Source: Saccharopolyspora galaxeae (GTDB lineage Bacteria > Actinomycetota > Actinomycetes > Mycobacteriales > Pseudonocardiaceae). From it: a stretch of 64,000 bases of DNA. The translations under genes were made by a program, and so were the position numbers. This document shows positions 46,457 through 55,646 of the stretch, one piece after another (positions within the stretch are counted from its first letter, which is position 1; each line of letters begins with the position of its first letter). A model generated the notes under the pieces. The model had not been told where the DNA came from and ran no database searches. It was given only the letters and a program-made list of their open reading frames with translations. The stretch is taken from NCBI RefSeq assembly GCF_016526145.1, contig NZ_JADDUE010000007.1, positions 310,001 to 374,000 of the forward strand, given 5' to 3'.

Positions 46457-48790
46457 TTAGGAGCGCGTCGCGCTGGGCCGCGGTGAGGACACGTCGTGTG
46501 TTTCGGTGCCCAGCTGGCGTGGGTTGGTAGTGGTGCTGTGGAAGCGGCGCAGGCGCAGGCTGTTGGCGACGACGAACACGGAGCTGAACGCCATGGCGGC
46601 CCCGGCGATCATGGGGTTGAGGAGTCCGGCTGCTGCCAGCGGCAGGGCGGCGACGTTGTAGGCGAAGGCCCAGAACAGGTTGCCCTTGATGGTGCCGAGG
46701 GTTCGGCGGGCGAGCCGGATCGCGTCGACGGCCGCACGCAGGTCGCCGCGGACGAGGGTGAGATCGGATGCCTCGATGGCAACGTCGGTGCCGGTGCCCA
46801 TGGCCAGTCCGAGGTCGGCTTGGGCCAGTGCGGCGGCGTCGTTGATGCCGTCGCCGACCATGGCCACCACGCGGCCCTCTCGTTGCAGCCGGGCGACGAC
46901 GTCGACCTTGTCGGCGGGCAGGACCTCGGCGATGACCTCGTCGATGCCGACCTGCACGGCGATCGCCTGGGCGACGGCCTCGTTGTCGCCGGTCAGCAGC
47001 ACCGGCCGCAGCCCCAGGCCGCGCAGGCCGTGGATCGCCTCCGGCGAGGTGGGTTTGATGGTGTCGGCGATCACCAGCGCAGCGCGGGTTTGCCCGTCGA
47101 CGGCGGCGACGACGGCGGTACTGCCGTCCCGCTCGGCGTCCAGTTTGGCCTGCGCCAGCGTCTCGGGGACCCGGATACTCCATTGCTCCAACAGCTGCGC
47201 CCGGCCGACCAGGATGGCGTGGCCGTCGACGACGGCTTGCACGCCGAGTCCTTCGATGTTGGTGAACTCCTCGACTTCAGGGAGATCGCCGACGCGGTCG
47301 GCCGCGCCGCGCGCGATCGCTTGAGCGATGGGGTGCTCCGAGGCGTGCTCGGCGGCTCCGGCCAGTCGGAGTACTTCGTTCTTGTCGACGCTGTCGAGGG
47401 TGTGCACTGCGGTTAGGGACATCTGTCCGCTGGTGATGGTGCCGGTCTTGTCGAGCACGACGGTGTCGATGCGGCGGGTGGATTCGAGGACCTCGGGGCC
47501 CTTGAGCAGGATGCCCAGCTGGGCGCCGCGGCCGGTGCCGACCAGCAGCGCGGTGGGGGTGGCCAGTCCGAGTGCGCAGGGGCAGGCGATGATCAGTACG
47601 GCGACGGCGGCGGTGAACGCCGCTGTGGCTCCGGCTCCGGTGACGAGCCAGAAGATCAGGGTGGCCAGCGCCAGGGCGATGACGATCGGGACGAAGACCG
47701 CGGAGATGCGGTCGGCCAGGCGCTGGACGGCGGCCTTGCCGGTCTGGGCGTCTTCGACGAGCTTGGCCATCTGGGCCAGCTGGGTGTCCGAGCCGATTCG
47801 GGTGGCGCGGACGACGAGCCGACCACCGGCGTTGACCGTCGCGCCGGTCACGAGGTCGCCTCGGGCGACCTCGACCGGGACGGATTCGCCGGTGAGCATG
47901 CTGGCATCGACCGCCGAGGAGCCGTCTTCGATCACGCCGTCGGTGGCGATCTTTTCGCCGGGGCGGACGATAAAGTGGTCTCCGACGGCGAGCTGGTCGG
48001 TGGGGATGCGCTGTTCGTGGCCGTTGCGCAGGACCGTGACGTCCTTGGCGCCGAGTTCGAGCAGGGCGCGCAACGCTGCGCCCGAGCGTCGTTTGGATCG
48101 GGCTTCGAAGTAGCGGCCGGCGAGGATGAACGTGGTGACCCCGGCGGCGACTTCGAGGTAGATGTTCCCGTCGCCGCTGCCCGGTTGGACGGTCAGGGCG
48201 AACGGGTGGGTCATGCCGGGCATGCCGGCGGTGCCGAACAGCAGCGCGTACAGCGACCACGTGAATGCGGCCAGGGTGCCCATCGAGATCAGGGTGTCCA
48301 TGGTGGCCGCGCCGTGGCGCAGGTTCGTGGCCGCGGCGCGGTGGAACGGCCACGCGCCCCACACGACCACGGGAGCGGCCAGGGTCAGCGAGATCCACTG
48401 CCAGTAGGTGAACTGCAACAGCGGGATCATCGCCAGTGCGATGACCGGCACGGACAGCACGGCGGAAATGATCAGGCGTTCCCGCAGCGACCGCGTCGGG
48501 TCGTCGGAGTCACCGTCGCTGGTGGACGGTGTGTTCGTGCGAGCGGGTTGGGGCAGGGTGGCGGTGTAGCCGGCGGCTTCGACCTGGTCGATCAGCTGCT
48601 GCGGGTCCAGCCCCTCGGGGTAGGTGACCTTGGCCTTTTCGGTGGCGTAGTTGACCGTGGCGGCCACCCCGTCGAGCTTGCCCAGTTTCTTCTCGACCCG
48701 CGCCGCGCACGAGGCACAGGTCATGCCGCCGATAGCGAGCTCGACGTCCTGACTGGGCGAGGCCGTGGACTGATTTGTGGTGGTAGTCAT
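46457..48790 (-). CDS. copA: Cu(I)-exporting P1B-type ATPase
   Basis: 777 residues from ATG 48790 (AGGAGGG five bases upstream; the frame extends ten codons further). One N-terminal heavy-metal domain with Gly-Met-Thr-Cys25-Ala-Ser-Cys28, eight helices with the transport motif Cys-Pro-Cys, then Asp-Lys-Thr-Gly-Thr, a His-Pro motif and Gly-Asp-Gly-Ile-Asn-Asp. The last helices carry Tyr-Asn and Met-x2-Ser-Ser, the Cu(I)-specific set. It exports Cu(I). The order csoR-copZ-copA and the CsoR box fit standard copper control. Confidence 0.95.
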   Translation of the reverse strand: MTTTTNQSTASPSQDVELAIGGMTCASCAARVEKKLGKLDGVAATVNYATEKAKVTYPEGLDPQQLIDQVEAAGYTATLPQPARTNTPSTSDGDSDDPTRSLRERLIISAVLSVPVIALAMIPLLQFTYWQWISLTLAAPVVVWGAWPFHRAAATNLRHGAATMDTLISMGTLAAFTWSLYALLFGTAGMPGMTHPFALTVQPGSGDGNIYLEVAAGVTTFILAGRYFEARSKRRSGAALRALLELGAKDVTVLRNGHEQRIPTDQLAVGDHFIVRPGEKIATDGVIEDGSSAVDASMLTGESVPVEVARGDLVTGATVNAGGRLVVRATRIGSDTQLAQMAKLVEDAQTGKAAVQRLADRISAVFVPIVIALALATLIFWLVTGAGATAAFTAAVAVLIIACPCALGLATPTALLVGTGRGAQLGILLKGPEVLESTRRIDTVVLDKTGTITSGQMSLTAVHTLDSVDKNEVLRLAGAAEHASEHPIAQAIARGAADRVGDLPEVEEFTNIEGLGVQAVVDGHAILVGRAQLLEQWSIRVPETLAQAKLDAERDGSTAVVAAVDGQTRAALVIADTIKPTSPEAIHGLRGLGLRPVLLTGDNEAVAQAIAVQVGIDEVIAEVLPADKVDVVARLQREGRVVAMVGDGINDAAALAQADLGLAMGTGTDVAIEASDLTLVRGDLRAAVDAIRLARRTLGTIKGNLFWAFAYNVAALPLAAAGLLNPMIAGAAMAFSSVFVVANSLRLRRFHSTTTNPRQLGTETHDVSSPRPSATRS

Positions 48791-48867
48791 GGAGCCCTCC
48801 TGTGTCCCTCCGGTGCTCACGGACGTCGGAGGGGTCGACTGCTCCTGCTGGCGAGCAGTGATGGTGG

Positions 48868-49077
48868 TTAGCGGGCTGCCAGTTGGTAGCCGGCTTCTTC
48901 GACGGCGGCTTGCACGTCGTCGTTGCTGACCGGTTCAGCGCTGGTCACCGTCACCGCACCGGTGGCGAGGTTCACCGCGACGTCGGACACGCCGTCGATC
49001 TCGGTGAGCTCTTCGGTCACCGACCGGGCGCAGTGCTCGCAGGTCATGCCGGTCACGATGTAGGTCGTCTCGGTCAT
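48868..49077 (-). CDS. copZ: CopZ-type copper chaperone
   Basis: 69 residues from ATG 49077. A single heavy-metal-associated domain with Gly-Met-Thr-Cys-Glu-His-Cys at residues ~10-16. It delivers Cu(I) to CopA and CsoR. It lies between csoR and copA on the same strand. Confidence 0.92.
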   Translation of the reverse strand: MTETTYIVTGMTCEHCARSVTEELTEIDGVSDVAVNLATGAVTVTSAEPVSNDDVQAAVEEAGYQLAAR

Positions 49078-49130
49078 AGCGATTCTTTCCTTCTCGATGT
49101 GAACCGTGCGTCGGTGCTCGTCGCGTTTGG

Positions 49131-49412
49131 TCAGGAGCGCACCAGGCGGGCGATGGCGTCGCTGGCTTCGCGGACCTTCTCGTCGGCGGCCTCGCCGCCT
49201 TCGGCCATGGCTTCGGCCAGGCAGTGTTTGAGGTGCTCGTCCATCAGTCCCAGCGCGACCGACTGCAGGGCTTTGGGGGTCGCGCCGATCTGGGTGAGCA
49301 CGTCGATGCAGTACTGGTCGTCGTCGATCATCTTTGCCAACCCGCGGACCTGGCCTTCGATGCGACGCAGCCGCTTGGCGTAGGCGTCCTTGTCCTGGGC
49401 GTAGCCATGCAT
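49131..49412 (-). CDS. csoR: CsoR copper-sensing repressor
   Basis: 93 residues from ATG 49412, with AGGAGG six bases upstream; a longer frame from TTG 49454 would run through the operator. The Cu(I) site is complete: Cys35, His60 and Cys64, in the expected C and H-x3-C spacing. It represses csoR-copZ-copA and releases DNA on Cu(I) binding. Compare the CstR-like paralogue at 24984, which lacks the His. Confidence 0.94.
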   Translation of the reverse strand: MHGYAQDKDAYAKRLRRIEGQVRGLAKMIDDDQYCIDVLTQIGATPKALQSVALGLMDEHLKHCLAEAMAEGGEAADEKVREASDAIARLVRS

Positions 49413-49434
49413 GGCGAGCCTCCTCGGGACTATT

Positions 49435-49454
49435 AGGGGGTAGGGGTATGTCAA
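49435..49454 (-). promoter_or_regulatory. CsoR box and -35 element of the csoR-copZ-copA operon
   Basis: On the minus strand TTGACA is followed at once by TACCCC and TACCCCC runs, 25-40 bases before the csoR start. C/G runs with TA borders are typical CsoR boxes. The overlap with the -35 implies simple promoter occlusion. Confidence 0.7.
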
Positions 49455-49493
49455 GATTTCGCGGGCTGGGGCGCTGAAGGGGATCTGCGGTGC

Positions 49494-50117
49494 TTACAGG
49501 TGGTTGAGCATCGACTGCATGTGCTGGATCTGTTGGTTTTGGGACTGCACGATCGAGTGCGCCAGCTGCTTCGCCTGCGGGTTCTCCCCGCCCTGGATCT
49601 CGGGCTGCGACATGGACACAGCGCCCTCGTGGTGGGCGATCATCTGGTGCAGGAACAGCTTGGAGGCAGCCGCGCCGTCGGCGTGCTCGAGCGCGGCGAG
49701 GTCGTCGGGGGAAAGCAGTCCCTGCATGCCCTGTGCTTGTTCGAGCGACATCGCGGACCCGGCGTTCCAGGCACCCAGCCACGACTGCATCGTGGCGATC
49801 TCCAGGCGTTGCTCGCGCTGGATCTTCTCGGTCATTTGGCGCACCTGCGGGTCCGGTCCCTGCTTCGGCAGCACGATCTCGGCCATCCGCAGCGCTTGCT
49901 GGTGGTGCGGAATCATCATCTTCACGAACTGCACGTCGGCCTGGTTGTGTGCCGGGCTCACCGCGGTGCCGGGTTGCGCGGGCGCGCTCGCGGCCGGCGG
50001 TGGTGGCGGACTCGCAGACGGTGCCTGGGGCGCTGGCCCTTCCGGGGAGCAGGCCGCAACGCCGGCCAGGCCCAGCGCGAGAACGGACGCGGCTGCGGTG
50101 CGGCGAAGGTTGATCAT
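49494..50117 (-). CDS. DUF305 lipoprotein, copper island (second copy)
   Basis: 207 residues with lipobox Val-Ala-Ala-Cys near residue 23, a Pro/Ala-rich linker and two DUF305 helical repeats with Met-Ile-Pro-His-His-Gln and Met-Ile-Ala-His-His-Glu. It lacks the Met-rich insert of the copy at 45138. A perfect CsoR-type box lies 56 bp upstream, so it should be copper-induced independently of csoR-copZ-copA. Confidence 0.88.
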   Translation of the reverse strand: MINLRRTAAASVLALGLAGVAACSPEGPAPQAPSASPPPPPAASAPAQPGTAVSPAHNQADVQFVKMMIPHHQQALRMAEIVLPKQGPDPQVRQMTEKIQREQRLEIATMQSWLGAWNAGSAMSLEQAQGMQGLLSPDDLAALEHADGAAASKLFLHQMIAHHEGAVSMSQPEIQGGENPQAKQLAHSIVQSQNQQIQHMQSMLNHL

Positions 50118-50172
50118 GCTGTCCTCTCACGTCCTTGATTGTTCGACCAGCTGACACTTGCGCTAACACCCC

Positions 50173-50187
50173 TACCCCCTAGGGGTA
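50173..50187. promoter_or_regulatory. Perfect CsoR-type palindrome between duf305 and the nuo-like operon
   Basis: TACCCC and GGGGTA flank CTA, a perfect dyad. It lies 56 bp before the DUF305 gene (minus) and 213 bp before the NuoA-like gene (plus). Control of the DUF305 gene is likely; effect on the nuo-like operon is only possible. Confidence 0.75.
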
Positions 50188-50399
50188 TTCCGGCAGCCGA
50201 GACACATCCTTGTGTCGATCTAGGATCCGGCGCTCTCGATCGCGGTGGCAGTCGGCGTCGGCGAGCGTTCCGCTGGGTAGTCGGTCAGGCTGGGAAAGCC
50301 GTGATCTCGCTGTTCGGGGGTGGCGATGGGTGATGCACTGACGCTTCAAGCGCGGTGCGCGAGGTCTGTGGGCTCGAACGTGCTTGTGCTGCGTGGAGC

Positions 50400-50750
50400 A
50401 TGAGCGGGTTCGCGATGGCGCTGTTGGTCCTGGTCGTGGTCGTGGTGGTGGTCAGCGGCGTGTACGGCGTGGCCTCGCTGGTGCAGATCGGACCGGGCAG
50501 CATCCGAGTGAGGCCGTTTCTGGCCGGTCATGCACCGTCCGAACATGCGTTTTCGCGTTTCCACGTGCGGTGGTATGCGCTGACGATGATTTATCTGGCG
50601 TTCGAGATGGAGATGCTGTTCATGTATCCGTGGGCGCTGGTCGTCTCGTCGGTGGGTACGAGCGCGGTCGTCGAAATGTTCGTGTTTCTGGGGATTTTGC
50701 TGGCTGGGGTGGCGTATGCGTGGCGGGAAGGGGCGTTGCGATGGGCGTGA
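50400..50750 (+). CDS. nuoA: NuoA-like subunit of a complex-I-type membrane arm
   Basis: 116 residues from ATG 50400. Three helices; the loop and TM2 carry Ile-Tyr-Leu-Ala-Phe-Glu-Met-Glu-Met-Leu-Phe-Met-Tyr-Pro-Trp-Ala, equivalent to the NuoA Phe-Asp-x-Glu-x3-Leu-x-Pro-Trp-Ala motif with Glu for the first Asp. First gene of an eight-gene run; its stop is overlapped ten bases by the next ATG. Confidence 0.85.
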   Translation: MSGFAMALLVLVVVVVVVSGVYGVASLVQIGPGSIRVRPFLAGHAPSEHAFSRFHVRWYALTMIYLAFEMEMLFMYPWALVVSSVGTSAVVEMFVFLGILLAGVAYAWREGALRWA

Positions 50751-51970
50751 CCGCCCTGTTGCGGCGCTTCGCCGCCGGGGTGCCCCAGGTGCTCGTCGCC
50801 GAGGCTCCAGGAGGTACCGCGTCTCGGTTGGCGGTTGAGCAACTGCTGCGCCGATGGGGATGGGTGCAGGTGTCCCATCCGGCGGATGCTGATGTCCTGG
50901 CCGTCGTCGGGCCTGCGGGGCCGCAGTGGACGAGCTTCGCCGATCAGCTGTGGGACCAGGTTCCGCAGCCCCGGGTTCGCGTGCAGGTCGGCAACGCGGC
51001 CGAGGCCGACATCGCGCTTCAGCGTGCGGCGAGCCTGCTAACCGACCAGGGCGAGGCGCCTCCCGTTGGTGAAGGAATGTCGGCGCGGCGTGGGCGGGAT
51101 GGTGCGGGCCACGCTGAGCACGGTCGTTCTGATGACCAGTCCCAGGGCCACGAGCAGCACGGTGGCGGCGGGATGGACATGCCGGGCGGTGTGCCCATGG
51201 CCGATCGTGGTCCGGATCGGGATGGACTGATGCTCGATCAGCTCCATGTGCCGCTCGGCCCGGTGCTGCCGGACTGGCCCGCCGGTCTCGTGCTGCACAC
51301 CACGCTGCAGGGCGATGTCGTGCAGAGAGCCCGGCTCGAGGTGATTCGCGATTACGGCGACGTGCCGGATTTCTGGAACGAGCCATGGCGCCGGTCAGCC
51401 TCTGGTGAGGCCGTCACGGCGGGCGAGGCCGCGCGGCGCCGCGCTGCGGCGCACCTGGACAGCCTGGCGAGGTTGCTGGCTGTGGCGGGCTGGCGTGACG
51501 CGGCGCTGCGGGGGCGGCGAGCCCGCGACGACGTGCTTGCGGGCGTGCCTGCCGAGGTGGTCGCTCGCCTGGTGCACCGGTTGGTCCGGTGGCTGCGTCG
51601 GTCGCGAACGCTGCGGTGGCTCACCGGTGGGTTGGGGGTCTTGCCCGCGGAGGCGGCCGAGGCCGCAGGGGTGACCGGGCCTACCTTGATGGCATCTCGT
51701 GCCGGGGGTGACGTGCGTGCGCGGTGGCAGGCGTGGCTGGCCGAGATCGAGCGATCGGTGCCCGCATTCGACGACGGCGCGCCATTGACCATCACCGATT
51801 CCGGGCCACGAGGACGGCTCGGTGCCGGCGGGTGTTCGGCGGCGGCTCTGGGGGTGCTTTCCGGGCTGGTGGAGGGGGCCGAGCTGGCCGGGGCGCGGTT
51901 GATCGTGGCCAGTTTGGATCCGGATATCGCCGAGCTCGACCACGTCGACGTGGGAGCGGTGGATGGCTGA
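50741..51970 (+). CDS. NuoB/NuoD-like fusion lacking Fe-S ligands, with His/Met-rich linker
   Basis: 409 residues. Residues ~1-100 resemble NuoB in outline (Ala-Asp-Val-Leu-Ala-Val-Val-Gly-Pro, then Gln-Val-Pro-Gln-Pro-Arg-Val) but have none of the four cluster-N2 cysteines. Residues ~123-160 are a His/Asp/Met-rich linker (Gly-His-Glu-Gln-His; Met-Asp-Met-Pro-Gly-Gly). Residues ~165-205 resemble the start of NuoD (Leu-His-Val-Pro-Leu-Gly-Pro, then Leu-Gln-Gly-Asp-Val-Val); the rest is helical and unassigned. The only Cys is Cys365, so no Fe-S cluster can form. It overlaps nuoA and nuoH. Probably a structural cap of a membrane arm, not an electron carrier. Confidence 0.7.
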   Translation: MGVTALLRRFAAGVPQVLVAEAPGGTASRLAVEQLLRRWGWVQVSHPADADVLAVVGPAGPQWTSFADQLWDQVPQPRVRVQVGNAAEADIALQRAASLLTDQGEAPPVGEGMSARRGRDGAGHAEHGRSDDQSQGHEQHGGGGMDMPGGVPMADRGPDRDGLMLDQLHVPLGPVLPDWPAGLVLHTTLQGDVVQRARLEVIRDYGDVPDFWNEPWRRSASGEAVTAGEAARRRAAAHLDSLARLLAVAGWRDAALRGRRARDDVLAGVPAEVVARLVHRLVRWLRRSRTLRWLTGGLGVLPAEAAEAAGVTGPTLMASRAGGDVRARWQAWLAEIERSVPAFDDGAPLTITDSGPRGRLGAGGCSAAALGVLSGLVEGAELAGARLIVASLDPDIAELDHVDVGAVDG

Positions 51971-52892
51971 AGCTCCAGTGTGGAACGTGCTCGTGCTGCC
52001 CGTGTTGTTGGGGGCGGGTGCGGTCGCGGCGCTCGTCTTCGATGCGTCTTTGGCGGCACGCGCGGCTGGACGACCGGTGTCGGCGTCAGCGGCGTTGAGC
52101 GCACCGCTGCGTGCGGTGGTGCGGCTGCTGATCACGCAAAGGCGGACGACCGCGGCAGCTGACGCGGTGCTGTGGCGCACCGGCGTGGTGCTTGTTCCGG
52201 TCCTGGCGGTGCTGGCCGGATCGGTGCTGCCGCTGGGCGGGGTGGCCGTGTCGGATCTCGCGGTGGGGGTCGTGTGGTTCAACGCGATGGAGATCCTGAC
52301 CTGGGCGGCGGTGTGGATGGCCGGCTGGGGCCCGAATGCGGCGCTGTCCCTGGTCGGTGGGTACCGGTTCGTGGCCCAGGGGTTGGCTTACGAGTTGCCG
52401 CACATGTTCGCGTTGATCACGGCGGCCACCGGTGCGGGCACGTTGCGGGTGGGCGGGATCGTCGAGGCCCAGTCCGGGTTGTGGTTCGTGGTGTGGATGC
52501 CGGTCGCCTTCGTCGTCTATCTGCTCAGTGCGATGGCGATGGCGTTCTGGGGCCCGTTCGACGCGCCGCTGGGGCATGACCTCGCCGGCGGAGCGGCGGG
52601 GGAGTCCTCCGGTGTGGACCGGCTGGTGTTCCTCGGTGGGCGGTGGTTGCTGCTGGTGGTCGCGGTGGCGATGGCGGTGCCGCTGTTCCTCGGAGGAGGC
52701 GGTGGGCCCTGGCTGCCGGGCTGGGTGTGGACGGTGCTCAAGACTGCCGCGGTGCTGGGCGTGGTCGTGTGGGTCGGTCGCCGGTTTCCCACGGTGCGGA
52801 TGGAGCGGTTCGCCGAGTTCGCCTGGGTGGTGCTGGTCCCGCTGACGGTCCTGCAGGCGCTGGTCGTCGCGCTGGTGGTGCTGGTGCGGTGA
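51963..52892 (+). CDS. nuoH: NuoH-like subunit with altered quinone-site loop
   Basis: 309 residues, eight helices, ATG inside the end of the preceding gene. Gly-Trp-Gly-Pro-Asn-Ala-Ala-Leu-Ser-Leu-Val-Gly-Gly-Tyr-Arg and Tyr-Glu-Leu-Pro are the NuoH core. The canonical acidic loop Pro-Phe-Asp-Leu-Pro-Glu-Ala-Glu reads Pro-Phe-Asp-Ala-Pro-Leu-Gly-His here, and the later Glu-rich loop is reduced, so the quinone-linked proton path is changed. It anchors the NuoB/D-like subunit in the model. Confidence 0.85.
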   Translation: MAEAPVWNVLVLPVLLGAGAVAALVFDASLAARAAGRPVSASAALSAPLRAVVRLLITQRRTTAAADAVLWRTGVVLVPVLAVLAGSVLPLGGVAVSDLAVGVVWFNAMEILTWAAVWMAGWGPNAALSLVGGYRFVAQGLAYELPHMFALITAATGAGTLRVGGIVEAQSGLWFVVWMPVAFVVYLLSAMAMAFWGPFDAPLGHDLAGGAAGESSGVDRLVFLGGRWLLLVVAVAMAVPLFLGGGGGPWLPGWVWTVLKTAAVLGVVVWVGRRFPTVRMERFAEFAWVVLVPLTVLQALVVALVVLVR

Positions 52893-52902
52893 AAAGGGGT
52901 GC

Positions 52903-53466
52903 GTGGTGACGGTTGCGTTGTTCTGGCTGTTCGCGGTCGGCGCTCTGGTGTCCGGGTTCTTGGTGTTTCGGTTGAACTCGATGGCGCGGGTGACGTTCGC
53001 GTTGCTGGCCTCGTTCGTGTTCGTGGCCGCGGAAGTGGTGCTGCTCGGGTTGGCCTACCTCGGCGTGGTGATCGTGTTGATGATGGTCATGGAAATGGTG
53101 ATCATGGCCTTGTTCATGGTCATGTACATGATGAATCCCGCCGGGCTGATGCCGATGGCGATGGAACACAACAAGACCGGCGCCGCGGCGATCTCGGTCG
53201 GGACTTTCGTCGTGCTCGCGGTGGGCATCGTGCTCGTCGACTGGCCGCAGCGGGCTGGGATGCCGCCGCCGGACCCGACGGTCGCGCTCGGGGAAGCGCT
53301 GATGGGCCCGCACATGCTGACCATGATGACCCTGGGGGTGGCGCTGTTCGCCACCATCGTCGCCACCGTCGTTCTGGCCACCCACCGGGGGCGCTACGAC
53401 CGGTGGGGCGACGACCTGCGCGTCGTCCGCGCCGACGATCCGGTGCGTGGGGGGATCGGGCGGTGA
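52903..53466 (+). CDS. nuoJ: NuoJ-like subunit
   Basis: 187 residues from GTG 52903 (or GTG 52906). Five helices with Leu-Leu-Gly-Leu-Ala-Tyr-Leu-Gly-Val-Val-Ile-Val-Leu in TM3, where the conserved Tyr-Gly pi-bulge region of NuoJ lies. TM3-TM4 and the following loop are unusually Met-rich (Met-Met-Val-Met-Glu-Met; Met-Val-Met-Tyr-Met-Met). Stop overlaps nuoK. Confidence 0.85.
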   Translation: MVTVALFWLFAVGALVSGFLVFRLNSMARVTFALLASFVFVAAEVVLLGLAYLGVVIVLMMVMEMVIMALFMVMYMMNPAGLMPMAMEHNKTGAAAISVGTFVVLAVGIVLVDWPQRAGMPPPDPTVALGEALMGPHMLTMMTLGVALFATIVATVVLATHRGRYDRWGDDLRVVRADDPVRGGIGR

Positions 53467-53768
53467 GCCTGGAGCTGTTCCTGCTGCTCGGTGCCGGGCT
53501 GTTCGCCATCGGCCTCTACGGAGCGTTGTCGCAGCAGTCGATCGTGATGCTGATGATGGGCCTGGAGCTGATGCTCAATGGCATCACCGTTGCGGCGGCG
53601 GCATTCTGGCACTACGTCGCTCCGTCCAATTCGGACGGTCAGGTTCTGATCATCGTGGTGATCACCGCGATGGCGGTGGAGATGGCGGTCGGTTTCGCCG
53701 TGGTGACGGCGATTTTCCGCGCCCGGGATGTGGACATGACCGACATGGCCGCGGATCTCAAGGAGTAG
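53463..53768 (+). CDS. nuoK: NuoK-like subunit
   Basis: 101 residues from GTG 53463, overlapping nuoJ as GTGA. Three helices; Met-Gly-Leu-Glu-Leu-Met-Leu-Asn carries the conserved TM2 Glu, and Ala-Met-Ala-Val-Glu-Met-Ala-Val-Gly carries the TM3 Glu. Both proton-path acids are kept, so this MrpC-like subunit should still conduct. Confidence 0.9.
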   Translation: MSLELFLLLGAGLFAIGLYGALSQQSIVMLMMGLELMLNGITVAAAAFWHYVAPSNSDGQVLIIVVITAMAVEMAVGFAVVTAIFRARDVDMTDMAADLKE

Positions 53769-53771
53769 CCG

Positions 53772-55643
53772 ATGGGCGCGCTGGCATGGCTGCTGGTCGC
53801 GGTGCCGCTGGGCACCGGGGCAGTGCTGGCGTGCACCGGTAGGCGAGGCGATCGGATCGCGCCCGTAGTCGGAATCGCCGGCGCGGGGATCACGGTCGTG
53901 CTCGCCGTGCTGGCAGCGGTGGTGCGCCCTGCGGCGACCGCGCCCTTTCTGCAGGGGATGGACGCGGGTGTGGCCGTTGAAGGGCTTTCGGCGGTCCTGG
54001 TGGTCACGGTCGCGGTGGTCACTCTGGCGGTGCTGGTCTTCGCCGTGGGCGAGTTCGGCCGGGATGAGTCGCGGGCTCGGTTTTTCGGGCTGATGTTGCT
54101 GTTCGCGGGAGCCATGCTCGTCACGGTCACCGCCACCGGCCTCGCCCTGCTGCTTATGGGCTGGGAGGTCATGGGTGCAACGAGCTGGGCTTTGATCGGG
54201 TTCTGGTGGCGCGACCCTCGCCGGGTGCACGCGGCCAACGTTGCGTTTCTGACTACCCGCGCCGCGGATCTTGGTCTCTACCTCGCGGCCGGGGCGGCGC
54301 TCGCCGGAGGTGTCGGCACGCTCGCCCTCGCGGAGCTGCCCGCGGTGAGGTCACCCTGGCTGACCGTGCTCACCGTGGGGATCGTGCTGGCCGCGTTGGG
54401 CAAATCGGCCCAGGTGCCGTTCCACTTCTGGCTTTCGCGTGCCATGGAAGGTCCGAGCCCGGTCTCGGCGCTGCTGCACTCGGCCACCATGGTCGCCGCT
54501 GGTGCGTACCTGCTTCTCCGCCTGCACCCGGTACTGGCCGCCTCCGGTTGGGGCGGCCCCTTGGTCGCCTGGTGCGGTGCGAGCACCGCGCTGGCGCTGG
54601 GCCTGGTCGCGGTCGCGCAAACCGACCTCAAGCAGTTGCTCGCGGCCTCGACGTGTGCGCAGATCGGGTTCATGGTGCTGGCCGCGGGCACCGGCGGAAT
54701 CACCGCCGGCACGATGCAACTGGTGGCGCACGCGGCGACCAAGTCCGCGCTGTTCCTGGCCGCCGGAGCGTGGCTGACCGCGCTCGGCACGAAGGCACTG
54801 CCCTCCTTGCGGGGTGCCGCGCGGCGCCATCCGGTGGTGGGCGTGACGTTCGCGCTGGCTGCCGCGACGCTGGCCGGGTTGCCTCCGCTGTCGCTGTGGG
54901 TGACCAAGGACGCCGTGCTGGCCGCGACGGCAGAACACGCGATCGGCTTGTACGTGGTGGGACTGGCCGCCGCGGTGGTTTCCGCCGGGTACAGCGTCAA
55001 AGCGGTCTGGTTCGTCTGGCAACCAGTACCCGCCGACGCCGCGACCAGGTGGGACACGGAGCAGCCCGGCTCCCGCGAGGTGTCCGCCTTTGCCTGGCCG
55101 GTACTGGTGGTGCTGGCCGGCCTGGCTGCGGTCTTGGGGGTGTTCGGCCTGCCGTCGGTGGCCGAGAGCGCGCGAGGTCTGCTGGGTGCGGGACCTGCCG
55201 CCGCACCCCGCGTGTGGGAGCTTGCGCTGTCGGCGGCACTCGCCGTCGGCGGGTCGGCTTTGGCTTGGTGGTGGGGAGATCGACCGGTGCCGCTCACCGC
55301 ATCAGTACGGCGATGGTCACGGGACTGGCTCGGGTTCGAGCGCGCTGCCACGGTGCTGCTCGTGCGGCCCACGATGGTGCTCGCTCGCGCACTGGCGGTC
55401 TTCGACGACCGCATCCTCGACCGGGCTGTGCGGTCCGTGCCCGCACTCGGTATGTGGCTGGCCGAGCTCGCCAACCGGCGCACGGAAATCCCCGTCGACG
55501 GTCTCGTGCACGGCCTCGCCCACGGTGCCCGACGGCTCGGAAGGCTCGCCCGGCGCCCGCAAACCGGGCAACTGCACCAGTACTACGCCCAAGCCGTCAC
55601 GGTGCTGGCCGTGCTCGCCCTGCTGATCATCCTCGTGAGGTAG
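53772..55643 (+). CDS. nuoL: NuoL-like antiporter subunit
   Basis: 623 residues, three bases after nuoK. The antiporter residues are present: Glu in Gly-Trp-Glu-Val-Met (TM5), Lys in Leu-Gly-Lys-Ser-Ala-Gln-Val-Pro-Phe-His (TM7), Lys in Thr-Asp-Leu-Lys-Gln (TM8) and Lys in Trp-Val-Thr-Lys-Asp (TM12). The C-terminal ~120 residues contain the long lateral helix region (Arg-Pro-Thr-Met-Val-Leu-Ala) and a last helix, so it can clamp to its partners as in complex I. Confidence 0.9.
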   Translation: MGALAWLLVAVPLGTGAVLACTGRRGDRIAPVVGIAGAGITVVLAVLAAVVRPAATAPFLQGMDAGVAVEGLSAVLVVTVAVVTLAVLVFAVGEFGRDESRARFFGLMLLFAGAMLVTVTATGLALLLMGWEVMGATSWALIGFWWRDPRRVHAANVAFLTTRAADLGLYLAAGAALAGGVGTLALAELPAVRSPWLTVLTVGIVLAALGKSAQVPFHFWLSRAMEGPSPVSALLHSATMVAAGAYLLLRLHPVLAASGWGGPLVAWCGASTALALGLVAVAQTDLKQLLAASTCAQIGFMVLAAGTGGITAGTMQLVAHAATKSALFLAAGAWLTALGTKALPSLRGAARRHPVVGVTFALAAATLAGLPPLSLWVTKDAVLAATAEHAIGLYVVGLAAAVVSAGYSVKAVWFVWQPVPADAATRWDTEQPGSREVSAFAWPVLVVLAGLAAVLGVFGLPSVAESARGLLGAGPAAAPRVWELALSAALAVGGSALAWWWGDRPVPLTASVRRWSRDWLGFERAATVLLVRPTMVLARALAVFDDRILDRAVRSVPALGMWLAELANRRTEIPVDGLVHGLAHGARRLGRLARRPQTGQLHQYYAQAVTVLAVLALLIILVR

Positions 55644-55646
55644 CCC

